A DNA stretch of 64,000 bases. Source: PALSA-1180 sp964624625 (GTDB lineage: Bacteria > Oederibacteriota > Muellerivitia > Muellerivitales > Muellerivitaceae). Numbering within the stretch: position 1 is the first letter of the stretch; every line of letters begins with the position of its first letter. Below the pieces are notes generated by a model, which had not been told where the DNA came from, searched no databases, and saw only the letters and a list, made by a program, of their open reading frames with translations. Where the stretch lies: assembly GCA_964624625.1 (NCBI GenBank), contig CAZUXW010000004.1, forward strand, positions 1-64,000. Direction: 5' to 3'. The position numbers and the translations under genes were made by a program. Positions 9,377-17,277 of the stretch are shown piece after piece.

Positions 9377-10234
9377 ATGAAGTTTTTGAATCGTTTTATC
9401 TTGGGTAGCTTAGTCTTGGCGTTGGCCTTGAGCCTGTGCGCCGGAACCGCGGACGCGGCGTCGAAGAAGTCGAAGAAGTCGACTAAGAAAGAATCGAAGA
9501 AGAAGAAGGAAGCGAAGAAAGAAGCCCGCCACGAAGCGGCTTCCCCGAAGAAATTCGTCTTGGGAACCAACACCATGGGCCGCGCCGGCTTATTCTACGG
9601 CGACAGCTCGGAAGTGGCCGAAACCGGCAAATGGGAAGGCGCCCTTCACGTGACCTATTCCTCGCCCGCCAGCGGATTCAGCAATTTCTCCGTTCCGCTC
9701 GGGGTTCATTTGGGAGTCGCCGAGAATTTCGAATTGTCCGGCGCTCTGGTGTTGAACGCCATGAGCTCTCCTGACATCACCCTCCCCATCCTCGGCACGA
9801 TCGCCGGCGGAACCTCCACGACACTGGGCGTCGACTTGGGCGGCAAATACCGCATCGTCGGCAAGGCCAGCGGAATGGCCTTCAGCTTGGGCGGGGACAT
9901 CCTGATGACCGACGGCTACGCGGTCTTGACCCCCCGTGGAACCATTACCTATTTAACCGAGGGCGGATTGTACTTGAACGGGGATTTCGGGGTCCATATT
10001 TCCGACCCGACGACCTATGTTTCCTTCGACGCGGGAGTGGGCGTGCCCTTCTCCAGCAAGTTCGCCGGAATCGTCGAAATCGGCGCGAACCAATTGGGTG
10101 ACGCAGGTTCAGTCTTGGGCGGCGGCATCCGCGCCGGCCTGGGCGAAAACGCGAAGCTCCAAGCCATGTTGGGAATTCCGTTGAATGGCGGCGGCGTGCA
10201 GATCGGCGCTGGAGTCATCCTCGCCTCCAACTAA
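9377..10234 (+). CDS. Exported beta-barrel protein with Lys-rich N-terminal linker
   Basis: 285 aa. A signal peptide (about 1-27, ending TADAA) is followed by a very basic segment rich in Lys and Ser (about 28-52), then a beta-strand-rich domain with repeated Gly turns (about 60-285) that looks like an outer-membrane barrel. The start at 9377 is fixed by GGAGGAG. It has its own strong terminator. The Lys-rich stretch directly after the cleavage site is unusual for a barrel protein and might bind peptidoglycan or LPS phosphate; this is inference. No family name is claimed. Confidence 0.7.
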   Translation: MKFLNRFILGSLVLALALSLCAGTADAASKKSKKSTKKESKKKKEAKKEARHEAASPKKFVLGTNTMGRAGLFYGDSSEVAETGKWEGALHVTYSSPASGFSNFSVPLGVHLGVAENFELSGALVLNAMSSPDITLPILGTIAGGTSTTLGVDLGGKYRIVGKASGMAFSLGGDILMTDGYAVLTPRGTITYLTEGGLYLNGDFGVHISDPTTYVSFDAGVGVPFSSKFAGIVEIGANQLGDAGSVLGGGIRAGLGENAKLQAMLGIPLNGGGVQIGAGVILASN

Positions 10235-10248
10235 GTCCTTTCAAGTCG

Positions 10249-10286
10249 AAGGCCGGTTCCCTTTGGGGAGCCGGCCTTTTTTTTTG
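10249..10286 (+). terminator. Rho-independent terminator after the Lys-rich barrel gene
   Basis: AAGGCCGGTTCCC-TTT-GGGGAGCCGGCCTT followed by nine T in total: a long stem with one wobble. Confidence 0.9.
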
Positions 10287-10313
10287 GACCGGCGCCCCGC
10301 GGCCTCCAACGGC

Positions 10314-10342
10314 TTGAGTCCCTCCCGCGTTTAACTTATAAT
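10314..10342 (+). promoter_or_regulatory. Sigma-70-type promoter of the acetyltransferase gene
   Basis: TTGAGT (10314-10319), 17 bp, TATAAT (10337-10342). The predicted transcript would have a leader of about 35 nt before the TTG start at 10384. Confidence 0.65.
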
Positions 10343-10383
10343 CCAGGAACTTTGCCGCTCAAATTTGGACCAAAGACAAAAAA

Positions 10384-10866
10384 TTGAACAACCTTTCCTA
10401 TCGCCGGGCTCGGCCCTCGGATACCAGGCCGATCCTCGAACTGATCAACCACTATTCCGCCAAGGGCCTCATGCTGCCCAGGTCCTACGGACAGGTCGTG
10501 GAGAAAATCAGGGATTTCGTCGTGGCGGTGGAAGCCGCTTCCCCGGCTCCGGCGGTCAAGGGCGTGGTGGCCCTCCATGTGGTGGGGGAGGATTTGGCCG
10601 AGGTCCGGTCCCTGGCGGTGGAGGAGTCGCTCCAAGGCAAGGGCGTGGGCCGGAAAATGCTGGAAACCTGCGTCGCGGAAGCCAAGGAATTGGGGCTCCA
10701 AAGGATATTCGCCCTGACCTACCAGACGGATTTTTTCTCCAAGCTCGGCTTCGTGAAGGTCGAAAAATTGACCCTGCCCCAGAAAATTTGGGGGGACTGC
10801 GTCCATTGCGCCAAATTTTCCGACTGCGACGAGATCGCGATGCTGTTAAACCTAAATGGCGGTTAA
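10384..10866 (+). CDS. Short ArgA-type N-acetyltransferase (GNAT fold)
   Basis: 160 aa GNAT protein, probably the stand-alone amino-acid N-acetyltransferase that makes N-acetylglutamate in arginine synthesis. The acetyl-CoA loop is seen in VRSLAVEESLQGKGVGRKML (residues about 78-97, printed here as its key Q/RxxGxG-like core GKGVGR). The C-terminal LPQKIWGDCVHCAKFSDCDE block, with its Cys pairs, is typical of the short ArgA family. The start is TTG at 10384, with no obvious Shine-Dalgarno sequence but a good promoter just upstream. The stop codon lies at the edge of a family B' repeat (10863-10895). Confidence 0.8.
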   Translation: MNNLSYRRARPSDTRPILELINHYSAKGLMLPRSYGQVVEKIRDFVVAVEAASPAPAVKGVVALHVVGEDLAEVRSLAVEESLQGKGVGRKMLETCVAEAKELGLQRIFALTYQTDFFSKLGFVKVEKLTLPQKIWGDCVHCAKFSDCDEIAMLLNLNGG

Positions 10867-10895
10867 CCACGAAGGCACAAAGACGCCAGGAAAGG
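10863..10895. repeat. Half copy of family B' repeat (9-nt unit)
   Basis: Units CCACGAAGG, CACAAAGAC and GCCAGGAAA read in tandem; only one arm is recognisable. It begins within the stop codon of the acetyltransferase gene. Related to the repeat inside lptE at 14422-14493. Confidence 0.55.
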
Positions 10896-10969
10896 CCTCG
10901 AATGGAACTTAAGGATTTTGTTTTATTTTTCGCTGAGGGCGGAGAGCGGACGCCGAAGGACGGGTTCTA

Positions 10970-11704
10970 GTGACCGCCTCCACCTCCACCCATTCCAATC
11001 CCCGCAAACCCACGACCAGGCCCTCGGTGGGGCGGCTATTGGCCGCCAAGTACGTGGACCTGCTCATCTGCGGTTTTTTCTCCTGGAACATCTGTTTTAC
11101 TTTCGGCTGGCAGACCGCCTGGGCCTCCCTGACGATCATTTTTTGGGTGGGGGAGTGGTTTTGGTGCCGGGACCGCCTGAACCCCACCGCGGGGGAATAT
11201 TGCCTGGGGATCCGCTATTTGACTTCCTCTTCCAGCCAGGTGGTCGCCGATATCCAGGTGATCCACAATAAATTAAAGCTGAACGAGTATTTACTGGTCG
11301 CGGGGGTGGTGGAGCTGACTTTCGCCATCTTATTCTTTTGCGGTTGGACCTTCCTGGGCAAGGCCGTGTTCCTGACCCTCGCCTTCGGGCCGCCCCTTTC
11401 GCTGGTCTATTGGATGGCCATGGGGTTTCTGTTTTTCATGTCCAGCGGCTATTTGTTAAGCGGATCCAAGATGGCCCTTTGGGCGGTTCCGGCACTCCAC
11501 TTCCTGACCGCCGTTGATTTTTTCGTGAGCTACTCGGTTTGGAAGAACTTATTGGAAAACGAGGTCGTTTACCCGGCCTGGTTCCCGGGAAGCCTGGTCC
11601 AGATGGCCAAGTCCCAGTCCTTTCTTTTCCTGGAATTATTCGCGGTCTGGAGCCTCTTCGTCTTCGTGGCAGTCCTCTTTTCAAGGAAACACCTGGTGAA
11701 CTGA
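10970..11704 (+). CDS. Polytopic membrane protein of unknown function
   Basis: 244 aa, GTG start preceded by AAGGA. Hydrophobic segments at about 28-45, 50-66, 107-125, 128-150, 155-175 and 215-238 suggest five or six membrane spans. The first ~25 residues are Ser/Thr/Pro-rich and cytoplasmic-looking. The segment RLNPTAGEYCLGIRYL resembles the loop seen in RDD-family proteins, but the match is too short to name it. It is separated from the acetyltransferase gene by a repeat and from leuS by another repeat, so its operon partners are unclear. Confidence 0.65.
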   Translation: MTASTSTHSNPRKPTTRPSVGRLLAAKYVDLLICGFFSWNICFTFGWQTAWASLTIIFWVGEWFWCRDRLNPTAGEYCLGIRYLTSSSSQVVADIQVIHNKLKLNEYLLVAGVVELTFAILFFCGWTFLGKAVFLTLAFGPPLSLVYWMAMGFLFFMSSGYLLSGSKMALWAVPALHFLTAVDFFVSYSVWKNLLENEVVYPAWFPGSLVQMAKSQSFLFLELFAVWSLFVFVAVLFSRKHLVN

Positions 11705-11736
11705 CGAGAACGGAATATTCTTAAATTTCGTCAAGA

Positions 11737-11820
11737 CCTTGTACGCGGATAAATACCGATAACTGCCGATAAAGGATTCAACCTTACCGGTCTATATCGG
11801 CCGTTATCGGCGGACAAGGG
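11737..11820. repeat. Intergenic palindrome, family G (10-nt unit)
   Basis: The left arm has tandem units CGCGGATAAA, TACCGATAAC and TGCCGATAAA. The right arm is a reverse-complement copy ending ACAAGG, which pairs with the CCTTGT at the left edge. Clearly related in design to family A. It lies directly upstream of the leuS promoter. Confidence 0.7.
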
Positions 11821-11842
11821 TTTAGAAGTGGTTTTGGAAGTC

Positions 11843-11870
11843 TTGGAATTCTCCTGAAAACCTTTATAAT
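11843..11870 (+). promoter_or_regulatory. Sigma-70-type promoter of leuS
   Basis: TTGGAA (11843-11848), 16 bp, perfect TATAAT (11865-11870), 33 bp before the leuS start codon. No T-box or other leader structure fits in the short leader. Confidence 0.65.
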
Positions 11871-11903
11871 CCTTCGTCCGCGGACATCCACCGAAAGGCA
11901 GCC

Positions 11904-14381
11904 ATGGAAGCCTATAACTTTACCGAAATCGAGAAGCGCTGGAAAAAGGAATGGAAGGACAAAGGCGTTTACGCCTGCGACCTCTCAAAACCACAGGATA
12001 AATACTACACCTTGGTCATGTTTCCCTACCCCTCCGGCGATTTTCTGCACGCGGGCCACGGCCGAAACTACATCATCGGCGACGCGGTCTACCGTTATTT
12101 CAAGGCCTTAGGCAAGAACGTCCTGAACCCCATGGGTTTCGACGCCTTCGGGCTTCCCGCGGAAAACGCCGCCATCAAGAAGGGCGTCCATCCCGAGGAT
12201 TGGACCCTCAATAACATCGAGCGGATGAAGGGCCAATTTTACGATTGGGGCATGGGCTACGACTGGGACAAGGAAGTGGTTTCCTGTCTGCCGAATTACT
12301 ACCGTTGGACCCAATGGATATTCCTGAAACTTTACGAAAAGGGCCTGGCTTACCGTAAAAAAGCCTATGTCAATTGGTGCCCCTCCTGCCTGACCGTCCT
12401 GGCCAATGAGCAGGTGGTGGACGGCCAATGCGAACGCTGCGACTCGGTCGTCGAGCAGAAGGACCTGGAGCAGTGGTTCTTCAAGATCACCGACTACGCC
12501 GACCGCCTTCTGGCAGACATCGACCGGCTGGAAAATTGGCCCGACCGGGTCAAGACCATGCAGAAAAACTGGATCGGCCGCAGCGAGGGTGCGGAGGTTG
12601 ATTTCAAGATCGAGGGGAAGGAAGCTTCCGTCACGGTCTTTACCACCAGGCCCGACACTCTTTTCGGCGCCACCTACATGGTCCTGGCCCCCGAGCATCC
12701 GCTGGTCCTCTCGCTGGTGAAGGGAACCACCAAGGAAGCGGAAGTGAAAGGTTTCGTGGAGAAGGTCAAAAAACAGAGCGCCATGGACCGTACCGGCGAG
12801 GGCGCTGAAAAACTGGGGCTGGACACGGGCCTCAAGGCCGTCAACCCGGTGAACGGAAAAAGCATTCCGGTCTATATCGCCAATTACGTTTTGATGAACT
12901 ACGGGACTGGGGCCATCATGGCCGTTCCGGCCCATGACACCCGCGATTTTGAGTTCGCCCAAAAATACAAGATCCCCATGGTCCGGGTCATCCAAGCCCC
13001 CGGCGGGGGCGCGGAGGATCCGCTGGCGGAGGCCTATGTGGAGGATGGAATCTTGGTCCATTCGGACTTCCTCAACGGGCTTTCCGTGCCGGAGGCCAAG
13101 GCCAGGATGAACGAATGGCTCGGCGGTCAAAAACTGGGAAAGAAAGCCGTCACCTACCGCCTGAGGGATTGGCTGATTTCCCGCCAGCGCTATTGGGGCG
13201 CCCCCATTCCCATGATCCATTGCGAGAAGTGCGGCTGGGTGCCGGTTCCCGAAAAAGACCTGCCGGTGACCCTGCCAAGGGCGGTGGAATTCAAGCCCAC
13301 GGGCGAGTCCCCGCTGAAATCCATCGAGTCCTTCGTGAACACCTTCTGCCCCAAGTGCGGGGGGGCGGCGAAAAGGGAGACGGACACGATGGACACCTTC
13401 GTCGATTCCAGCTGGTATTTTTTGAGGTATGTCTCCCCCCGGAACGACCAGGCGGCCTTCGACTCGAAAACCGCCAATGAGTGGCTGCCGGTGGACCAAT
13501 ATATCGGCGGGGTGGAGCACGCCATCCTCCACCTGCTCTATTCAAGGTTCGTCACCAAGGTCCTCAAGGACTTGGGCGTCATCAACTTCGACGAGCCCTT
13601 CAAGCGCCTCTTCACCCAGGGCATGATCACCAAGGGCGGCATCAAAATGTCCAAGAGCAAGGGAAATTCGGTCCAGCCCGACGAACTGATCCAAAAATAC
13701 GGGTCCGATACCTTCCGCCTCTACACCCTCTTCATCGCCCCGCCGGAAAGGGACGCCGAATGGGACGACCGGGCCGTGGAAGGCGCTTTCCGCTTCCTCA
13801 ACCGGGTTTGGAAGCTCTTTCAAGAGGTTTTGGAAAGGCCCGATTTCAAGGCCGGCGGCGAACCCAAGGCCGAGACGGAAGGGGACAAGGAAGTGCGCCG
13901 CAAGACCCACCAGACCATCCAAAAGGTGACCCAGGACATGACGGGCGGCTTCAAGTTCAACACCGCCATCAGCGCCAAGATGGAATTGATCAACCTGTTG
14001 TATGATTACAAGGACCAGCCAGGGGCCCAAACCCCGATTTTAAGGGAAGCCCTGGAAGCCCTGATAAAATTGCTCGGCCCCTTCAGCCCCCATATCGCCG
14101 AGGAGATGTGGAGCCGGTTGGGCGGGGGAGGCAACCTTTTGAACGCCGGCTGGCCGAGCCATGATCCCGCTTGGTTGAAATCGGATGTGGTGGAAATCGC
14201 CGTCCAGATCAACGGCAAGGTGCGGACCAGGCTCAGCGTGCCGGCGGGATTGGATGAGGCGGCCATGAGGGCCTTGGCGGGAACCGACGAAAAGATCACG
14301 AAATTGCTGGCCGGAACCACCGTTCAAAAGGTGATTTGGGTGAAGGATAAATTGGCGAACTTCATCGTAAAAACATCCTAG
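11904..14381 (+). CDS. leuS: Leucyl-tRNA synthetase
   Basis: 825 aa class I synthetase that charges tRNA-Leu. The HIGH-type motif is in FPYPSGDFLHAGHGRNY (about 39-55). A zinc-binding WCPSC...CERC pair lies at about 155-180. The CP1 editing domain (about 220-410) carries TTRPDTLFGATY and the specificity region PAHDTRDFEFA. KMSKS is at about residue 585 (KMSKSKGNSV), followed by the helical anticodon-binding domain and the C-terminal tail. Length is normal for bacteria. It is followed closely by lptE, a secreted protein and holA, the same leuS-lptE-holA order as in many Proteobacteria. Confidence 0.98.
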   Translation: MEAYNFTEIEKRWKKEWKDKGVYACDLSKPQDKYYTLVMFPYPSGDFLHAGHGRNYIIGDAVYRYFKALGKNVLNPMGFDAFGLPAENAAIKKGVHPEDWTLNNIERMKGQFYDWGMGYDWDKEVVSCLPNYYRWTQWIFLKLYEKGLAYRKKAYVNWCPSCLTVLANEQVVDGQCERCDSVVEQKDLEQWFFKITDYADRLLADIDRLENWPDRVKTMQKNWIGRSEGAEVDFKIEGKEASVTVFTTRPDTLFGATYMVLAPEHPLVLSLVKGTTKEAEVKGFVEKVKKQSAMDRTGEGAEKLGLDTGLKAVNPVNGKSIPVYIANYVLMNYGTGAIMAVPAHDTRDFEFAQKYKIPMVRVIQAPGGGAEDPLAEAYVEDGILVHSDFLNGLSVPEAKARMNEWLGGQKLGKKAVTYRLRDWLISRQRYWGAPIPMIHCEKCGWVPVPEKDLPVTLPRAVEFKPTGESPLKSIESFVNTFCPKCGGAAKRETDTMDTFVDSSWYFLRYVSPRNDQAAFDSKTANEWLPVDQYIGGVEHAILHLLYSRFVTKVLKDLGVINFDEPFKRLFTQGMITKGGIKMSKSKGNSVQPDELIQKYGSDTFRLYTLFIAPPERDAEWDDRAVEGAFRFLNRVWKLFQEVLERPDFKAGGEPKAETEGDKEVRRKTHQTIQKVTQDMTGGFKFNTAISAKMELINLLYDYKDQPGAQTPILREALEALIKLLGPFSPHIAEEMWSRLGGGGNLLNAGWPSHDPAWLKSDVVEIAVQINGKVRTRLSVPAGLDEAAMRALAGTDEKITKLLAGTTVQKVIWVKDKLANFIVKTS

Positions 14382-14409
14382 AAGATCAACCGTTAAACGA
14401 TAAAGGAAA

Positions 14410-14973
14410 ATGACCATTATGTTTACCACAGAGGCACAGAGTCACCGTAAAGCAACCGGATTTTCTTCGTTTCTTCGTGTCTTCGTGGTGACGTTATTAT
14501 CCGCCGTTGGATTTTCCGGCTGCCATCCGGCGGCGCTGGTGGTGCCTTCCTACATCCAAAACGTCGGGGTCGAGGTTTTCAAGAACCAGACCAGCTATTT
14601 CGGCCTGGACACACTCCTGACCCAAAGCACCATCCGGGCCTTCCAAATCGACGGACGCCTTCCCATCGAGGACCCGGAAAAATCCGATTTGGTGGTCCGC
14701 TGCGTCATCCGCAAGTACATCGAGCAGCCCATGTTTTACGATCCCAAGACCAACAATGTCCTTCAATACCAAATATCGGTTGTTTATGACCTTGCCTCGG
14801 TCGACCAGCGCGAGAAAAAAACCTTCGCCGAGGACACGGAAAAGACCCACAGCGTTTATTACAATACTCCCGATTACGCCGGGGCCATTACCGAGACCAA
14901 GGACCAGGCGCTGGCCCGTTTGGCCGACGACATGGGACGGTCCATCGCGCGGAGAGTCCTTGAGGGATTTTAA
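14410..14973 (+). CDS. lptE: LPS-assembly lipoprotein LptE; signal peptide overlaps an intergenic-type repeat
   Basis: 187 aa. Plug partner of LptD that delivers LPS to the outer surface. A lipoprotein signal with lipobox LSAVGFSGC places the lipidated Cys at residue 38. The mature domain shows the LptE pattern (VPSYIQNVGVEVFKNQT, repeated beta strands, final helix). The identity rests largely on position between leuS and holA. The start is ATG 14410 or the in-frame ATG 14419, both after AAAGGA. Residues about 5-15 and 21-28 are encoded by the two arms of a family B' palindrome, so the signal peptide seems built from a repeat. Confidence 0.85.
   Translation: MTIMFTTEAQSHRKATGFSSFLRVFVVTLLSAVGFSGCHPAALVVPSYIQNVGVEVFKNQTSYFGLDTLLTQSTIRAFQIDGRLPIEDPEKSDLVVRCVIRKYIEQPMFYDPKTNNVLQYQISVVYDLASVDQREKKTFAEDTEKTHSVYYNTPDYAGAITETKDQALARLADDMGRSIARRVLEGF
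14422..14493. repeat. Family B' palindrome inside the lptE signal-peptide region
   Basis: The left arm (14422-14453) starts ACCACAGAGGCACAGAG. The right arm (14470-14493) is made of 9-nt units whose reverse complement reads ACCACGAAG, ACACGAAGA, AACGAAGAA. It lies wholly within the open frame of lptE. Confidence 0.7.
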
Positions 14974-15033
14974 GGGCTGGCGCCAGGCTCCAGGAGCCCG
15001 GCGCCGGTCAACAGAGGAAACAAAGGCGAAAAA

Positions 15034-15747
15034 ATGAAATTAAAAATTAAAATCGCCGCTGCCGCCGTCATTTTGGCCTCCGCCGCCACGGCTTACGCGG
15101 ATTTGGAATGGATCAACGGCGGGGTCCCCAAAAACACCCAGGATAAAACGGGAGTGAACCAGGTCAAGGACGCGCCGCCGGGGGATGCCTCGGGCATGGC
15201 CACCGGAACCCAGGACATCATCGTGAGCCACCTGACCACCTGCACCAAGATCCTGAACCAATATCCCGTTGACAGCGTGAATTATTTTTACCTGAATAAA
15301 AATCCCCAGGTTTCCTATTTCGCCTATTTCCTCATCAAGCCCTCCAGCCGCATTCACACCGCGTCGGTGGAGTGGTTTTCTCCCTCCAATCTCAAGATCG
15401 CGAAATTTGACCAGGAATTCCGGGTGGGTTTCGTCGACAGGCTCCTGACCATCCAAAATGAGACCTACCAGTGGTTTATGGTCAACGCGACCATCGGGTT
15501 GGATCACCTCCACGCCGAATACGGCCAGACGGGCCTGCCGAAAGACATGGGCCTCTATACCGTCCATTTGACGGTGGACGGCCAATTGGTGGGGATCACC
15601 TTCTTCTATATCAAGCCCGAGGAGACCAAGGGGCCTGCCCCGATCCCGACCGTCGCACCCCATGCCGCCTCTCAACCCATGTCCCTTCCCATGGCCACGC
15701 CCGTTTCGAGGATGCCCATCCTGCCGGTGCCGGGAAGCATTAAATAA
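15034..15747 (+). CDS. Secreted protein of unknown function inserted between lptE and holA
   Basis: 237 aa. A signal peptide (about 1-22, TAYA|DLEW) is followed by a mixed alpha/beta domain (about 60-200) with a beta-rich region around HTASVEWFSPSN and GLYTVHLTVDGQLVGITFFYIKP, and a Pro/Ala/Met-rich tail. The beta region resembles an Ig-like or carbohydrate-binding sandwich, but no family is recognised. Start supported by AAGG upstream. It interrupts the usual direct lptE-holA adjacency and may have joined this operon later. Confidence 0.7.
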   Translation: MKLKIKIAAAAVILASAATAYADLEWINGGVPKNTQDKTGVNQVKDAPPGDASGMATGTQDIIVSHLTTCTKILNQYPVDSVNYFYLNKNPQVSYFAYFLIKPSSRIHTASVEWFSPSNLKIAKFDQEFRVGFVDRLLTIQNETYQWFMVNATIGLDHLHAEYGQTGLPKDMGLYTVHLTVDGQLVGITFFYIKPEETKGPAPIPTVAPHAASQPMSLPMATPVSRMPILPVPGSIK

Positions 15748-15821
15748 ACAAGCCGGGTTCCGGGGACAAGGAGCCGGGATGAAGGCATTAGGGCGTTGCT
15801 TTTTATTTGGGACGTGAGGTT

Positions 15822-15863
15822 GACCTGGTGCCTGGCACCTGACCCCTGGAACCTGGAGCTGGA
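15822..15863. repeat. Family E repeat (7-nt unit) containing the holA ribosome-binding region
   Basis: Tandem 7-nt units CCTGGTG, CCTGGCA, CCTGACC, CCTGGAA, CCTGGAG lead straight into the holA start codon. The GGAG that can pair with 16S rRNA is part of the last unit. A related stretch (GGCGCCAGGCTCCAGGAGCC) is at about 14978-15000. Confidence 0.55.
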
Positions 15864-16895
15864 ATGTATTTTGACGACTTCTTAGCGCGCCTGAAAAAAG
15901 GGGATGAGCCCCGCCTTGTTTTATTTTTCGGGGACTCGGAGGGCGTCATTTCCGAGGGGTTCCAGATCCTCAAGGACTATTTCCGCAAAAGCCAACCAGG
16001 CGGGACCATCCAGGTTTTTGAGGGCGGCGAAGGGACCTTGACCGACCTTCTCGCGGCGGCCCAGACCGCCTCGCTTTTTTCCTCCGCCCAGCTCCTGGTC
16101 CTCAAGCACGCCGAGAAATCCATCGGCGGACGCTCGGAGGAACCCCTCAAACTATTAAAGGAATATAACAAGAACCCCAATCCCGACTCCATCCTTGTCC
16201 TGCTGGCCGCCGGCATGAAAAAATCCGCGAAAGTCACTGCCGTCGAGGCCATGGGCTGGGCGGTTCAATGCTCGGATATTCCCGAGTGGAAAATCATGGC
16301 TTGGGTGAAGGACCAGGCCCAGGCGAAGGGCCTGGCCTTGAAGGAGGACGGGGCCCAGCTTTTGGTCCAGAAGATCGGCACCGACATGGCCTACCTCCAG
16401 CGCGCCCTGGAGCAATTGTCCGTTTACGTGTATCCGCGCAAGGCCGCGACCCTGGCGGAAGTCCGGGACCTGCCGGTTCCCGGTTTTGAGTCGGAAATTT
16501 TCCCTTTCATTGACGCGGTGGGGATGAGGCAGACGGAAAAGGCCCTTACCATGCTGGGCCGGCTGCAGGATGGCGTGGACGCTGGCACGGTGATTCTTCT
16601 CTATTCAAGGGTGAGGGAACTGCTGATGATCGCCCTGGGCAGGGCCAAGGGCTGGAACCAAGTCCTGCTGGCGGAAAAGCTCGGGCTCCATCCCTTCCGG
16701 TTGAAGACCCTTTGGGACCAATCCTCCCAATATTCGGCGGGGGAGCTGAAGGAAGCCCTGTTGGATTTAATTCATTTGCAAGCGGGAACGGTGACGGGCA
16801 GATTGGGCAAGAACGTGCCGGCGATTTCACTGGAATGGTGGATCTTGAAGTGGGGAAAAAACCGGATGGCCGCGGTCAAAGCGGCCACCCGATGA
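15864..16895 (+). CDS. holA: DNA polymerase III subunit delta
   Basis: 343 aa clamp-loader subunit that opens the beta clamp. It shows the HolA layout: an N-terminal AAA+-like domain without Walker motifs (about 1-140, VLFFGDSEGVISEGFQILKD at the beta-clamp-binding start), a middle lid domain, and a C-terminal collar domain with LLYSRVRELLMIALG and HPFRLKTLWDQSSQYS (about 250-300), a well-conserved region. Length is normal. Position after leuS and lptE supports the call. It is convergent with rpsT, only 2 bp apart, with no room for a terminator. Confidence 0.92.
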   Translation: MYFDDFLARLKKGDEPRLVLFFGDSEGVISEGFQILKDYFRKSQPGGTIQVFEGGEGTLTDLLAAAQTASLFSSAQLLVLKHAEKSIGGRSEEPLKLLKEYNKNPNPDSILVLLAAGMKKSAKVTAVEAMGWAVQCSDIPEWKIMAWVKDQAQAKGLALKEDGAQLLVQKIGTDMAYLQRALEQLSVYVYPRKAATLAEVRDLPVPGFESEIFPFIDAVGMRQTEKALTMLGRLQDGVDAGTVILLYSRVRELLMIALGRAKGWNQVLLAEKLGLHPFRLKTLWDQSSQYSAGELKEALLDLIHLQAGTVTGRLGKNVPAISLEWWILKWGKNRMAAVKAATR

Positions 16896-16897
16896 GG

Positions 16898-17161
16898 CTA
16901 CTTCTTGGCGAACTTCTTGTGGACGAAAGCCGAGAGGCGGGAGACGTTGCGGGAAGCCGTGTTGCGCTTGAGGATCCCGTGGGCGTAGGCCTTATCCAAA
17001 ACGTGCATGACGGTTTTGAGGTTCTTCGCAGCTTCCTCGGCGGTTTTCGAAGCCCGGACGGCCTTCATGGCGGTGCGGATCCGGTTTTTTTCCGCGCTAT
17101 TACGCAGAGTGCGGCGTTTGGTGCGGCGGACATCCTTGATCGACGACTTAATAATCGGCAT
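16898..17161 (-). CDS. rpsT: 30S ribosomal protein S20
   Basis: 87 aa, strongly basic, helical; binds 16S rRNA. The family core is visible in MPIIKSSIKDVRRTKRRTLRNSA and VLDKAYAHGILKRNTASRNVSRL. The ATG at 17161 was chosen over the longer frame because it gives the normal length and follows GGAGG. In many bacteria rpsT also lies back-to-back with murJ, as it does here. One of two minus-strand genes left of the strand switch. Confidence 0.96.
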   Translation of the reverse strand: MPIIKSSIKDVRRTKRRTLRNSAEKNRIRTAMKAVRASKTAEEAAKNLKTVMHVLDKAYAHGILKRNTASRNVSRLSAFVHKKFAKK

Positions 17162-17247
17162 GAATCCTCCAGATTTGGTAATCCCCGGTTTGCTGGAAAA
17201 AGGGGAGCGGCTGCCCGGAAAGTCTCCGGAGCCGAAACGGAGGCATA

Positions 17248-17276
17248 TCGTAAACGAAGGGTGGGGGACTGTCAAT
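17248..17276 (-). promoter_or_regulatory. Promoter of rpsT
   Basis: On the minus strand: TTGACA (17276-17271), 17 bp, TACGAT (17253-17248). The -35 element abuts the murJ start codon (17278), so the rpsT promoter sits inside the murJ translation-initiation region. Confidence 0.6.
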
Positions 17277-17277
17277 A

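Noticed and set aside
12108..13532. Minus-strand open frame of 474 codons
   Set aside because: Antisense to leuS, no recognisable domain.
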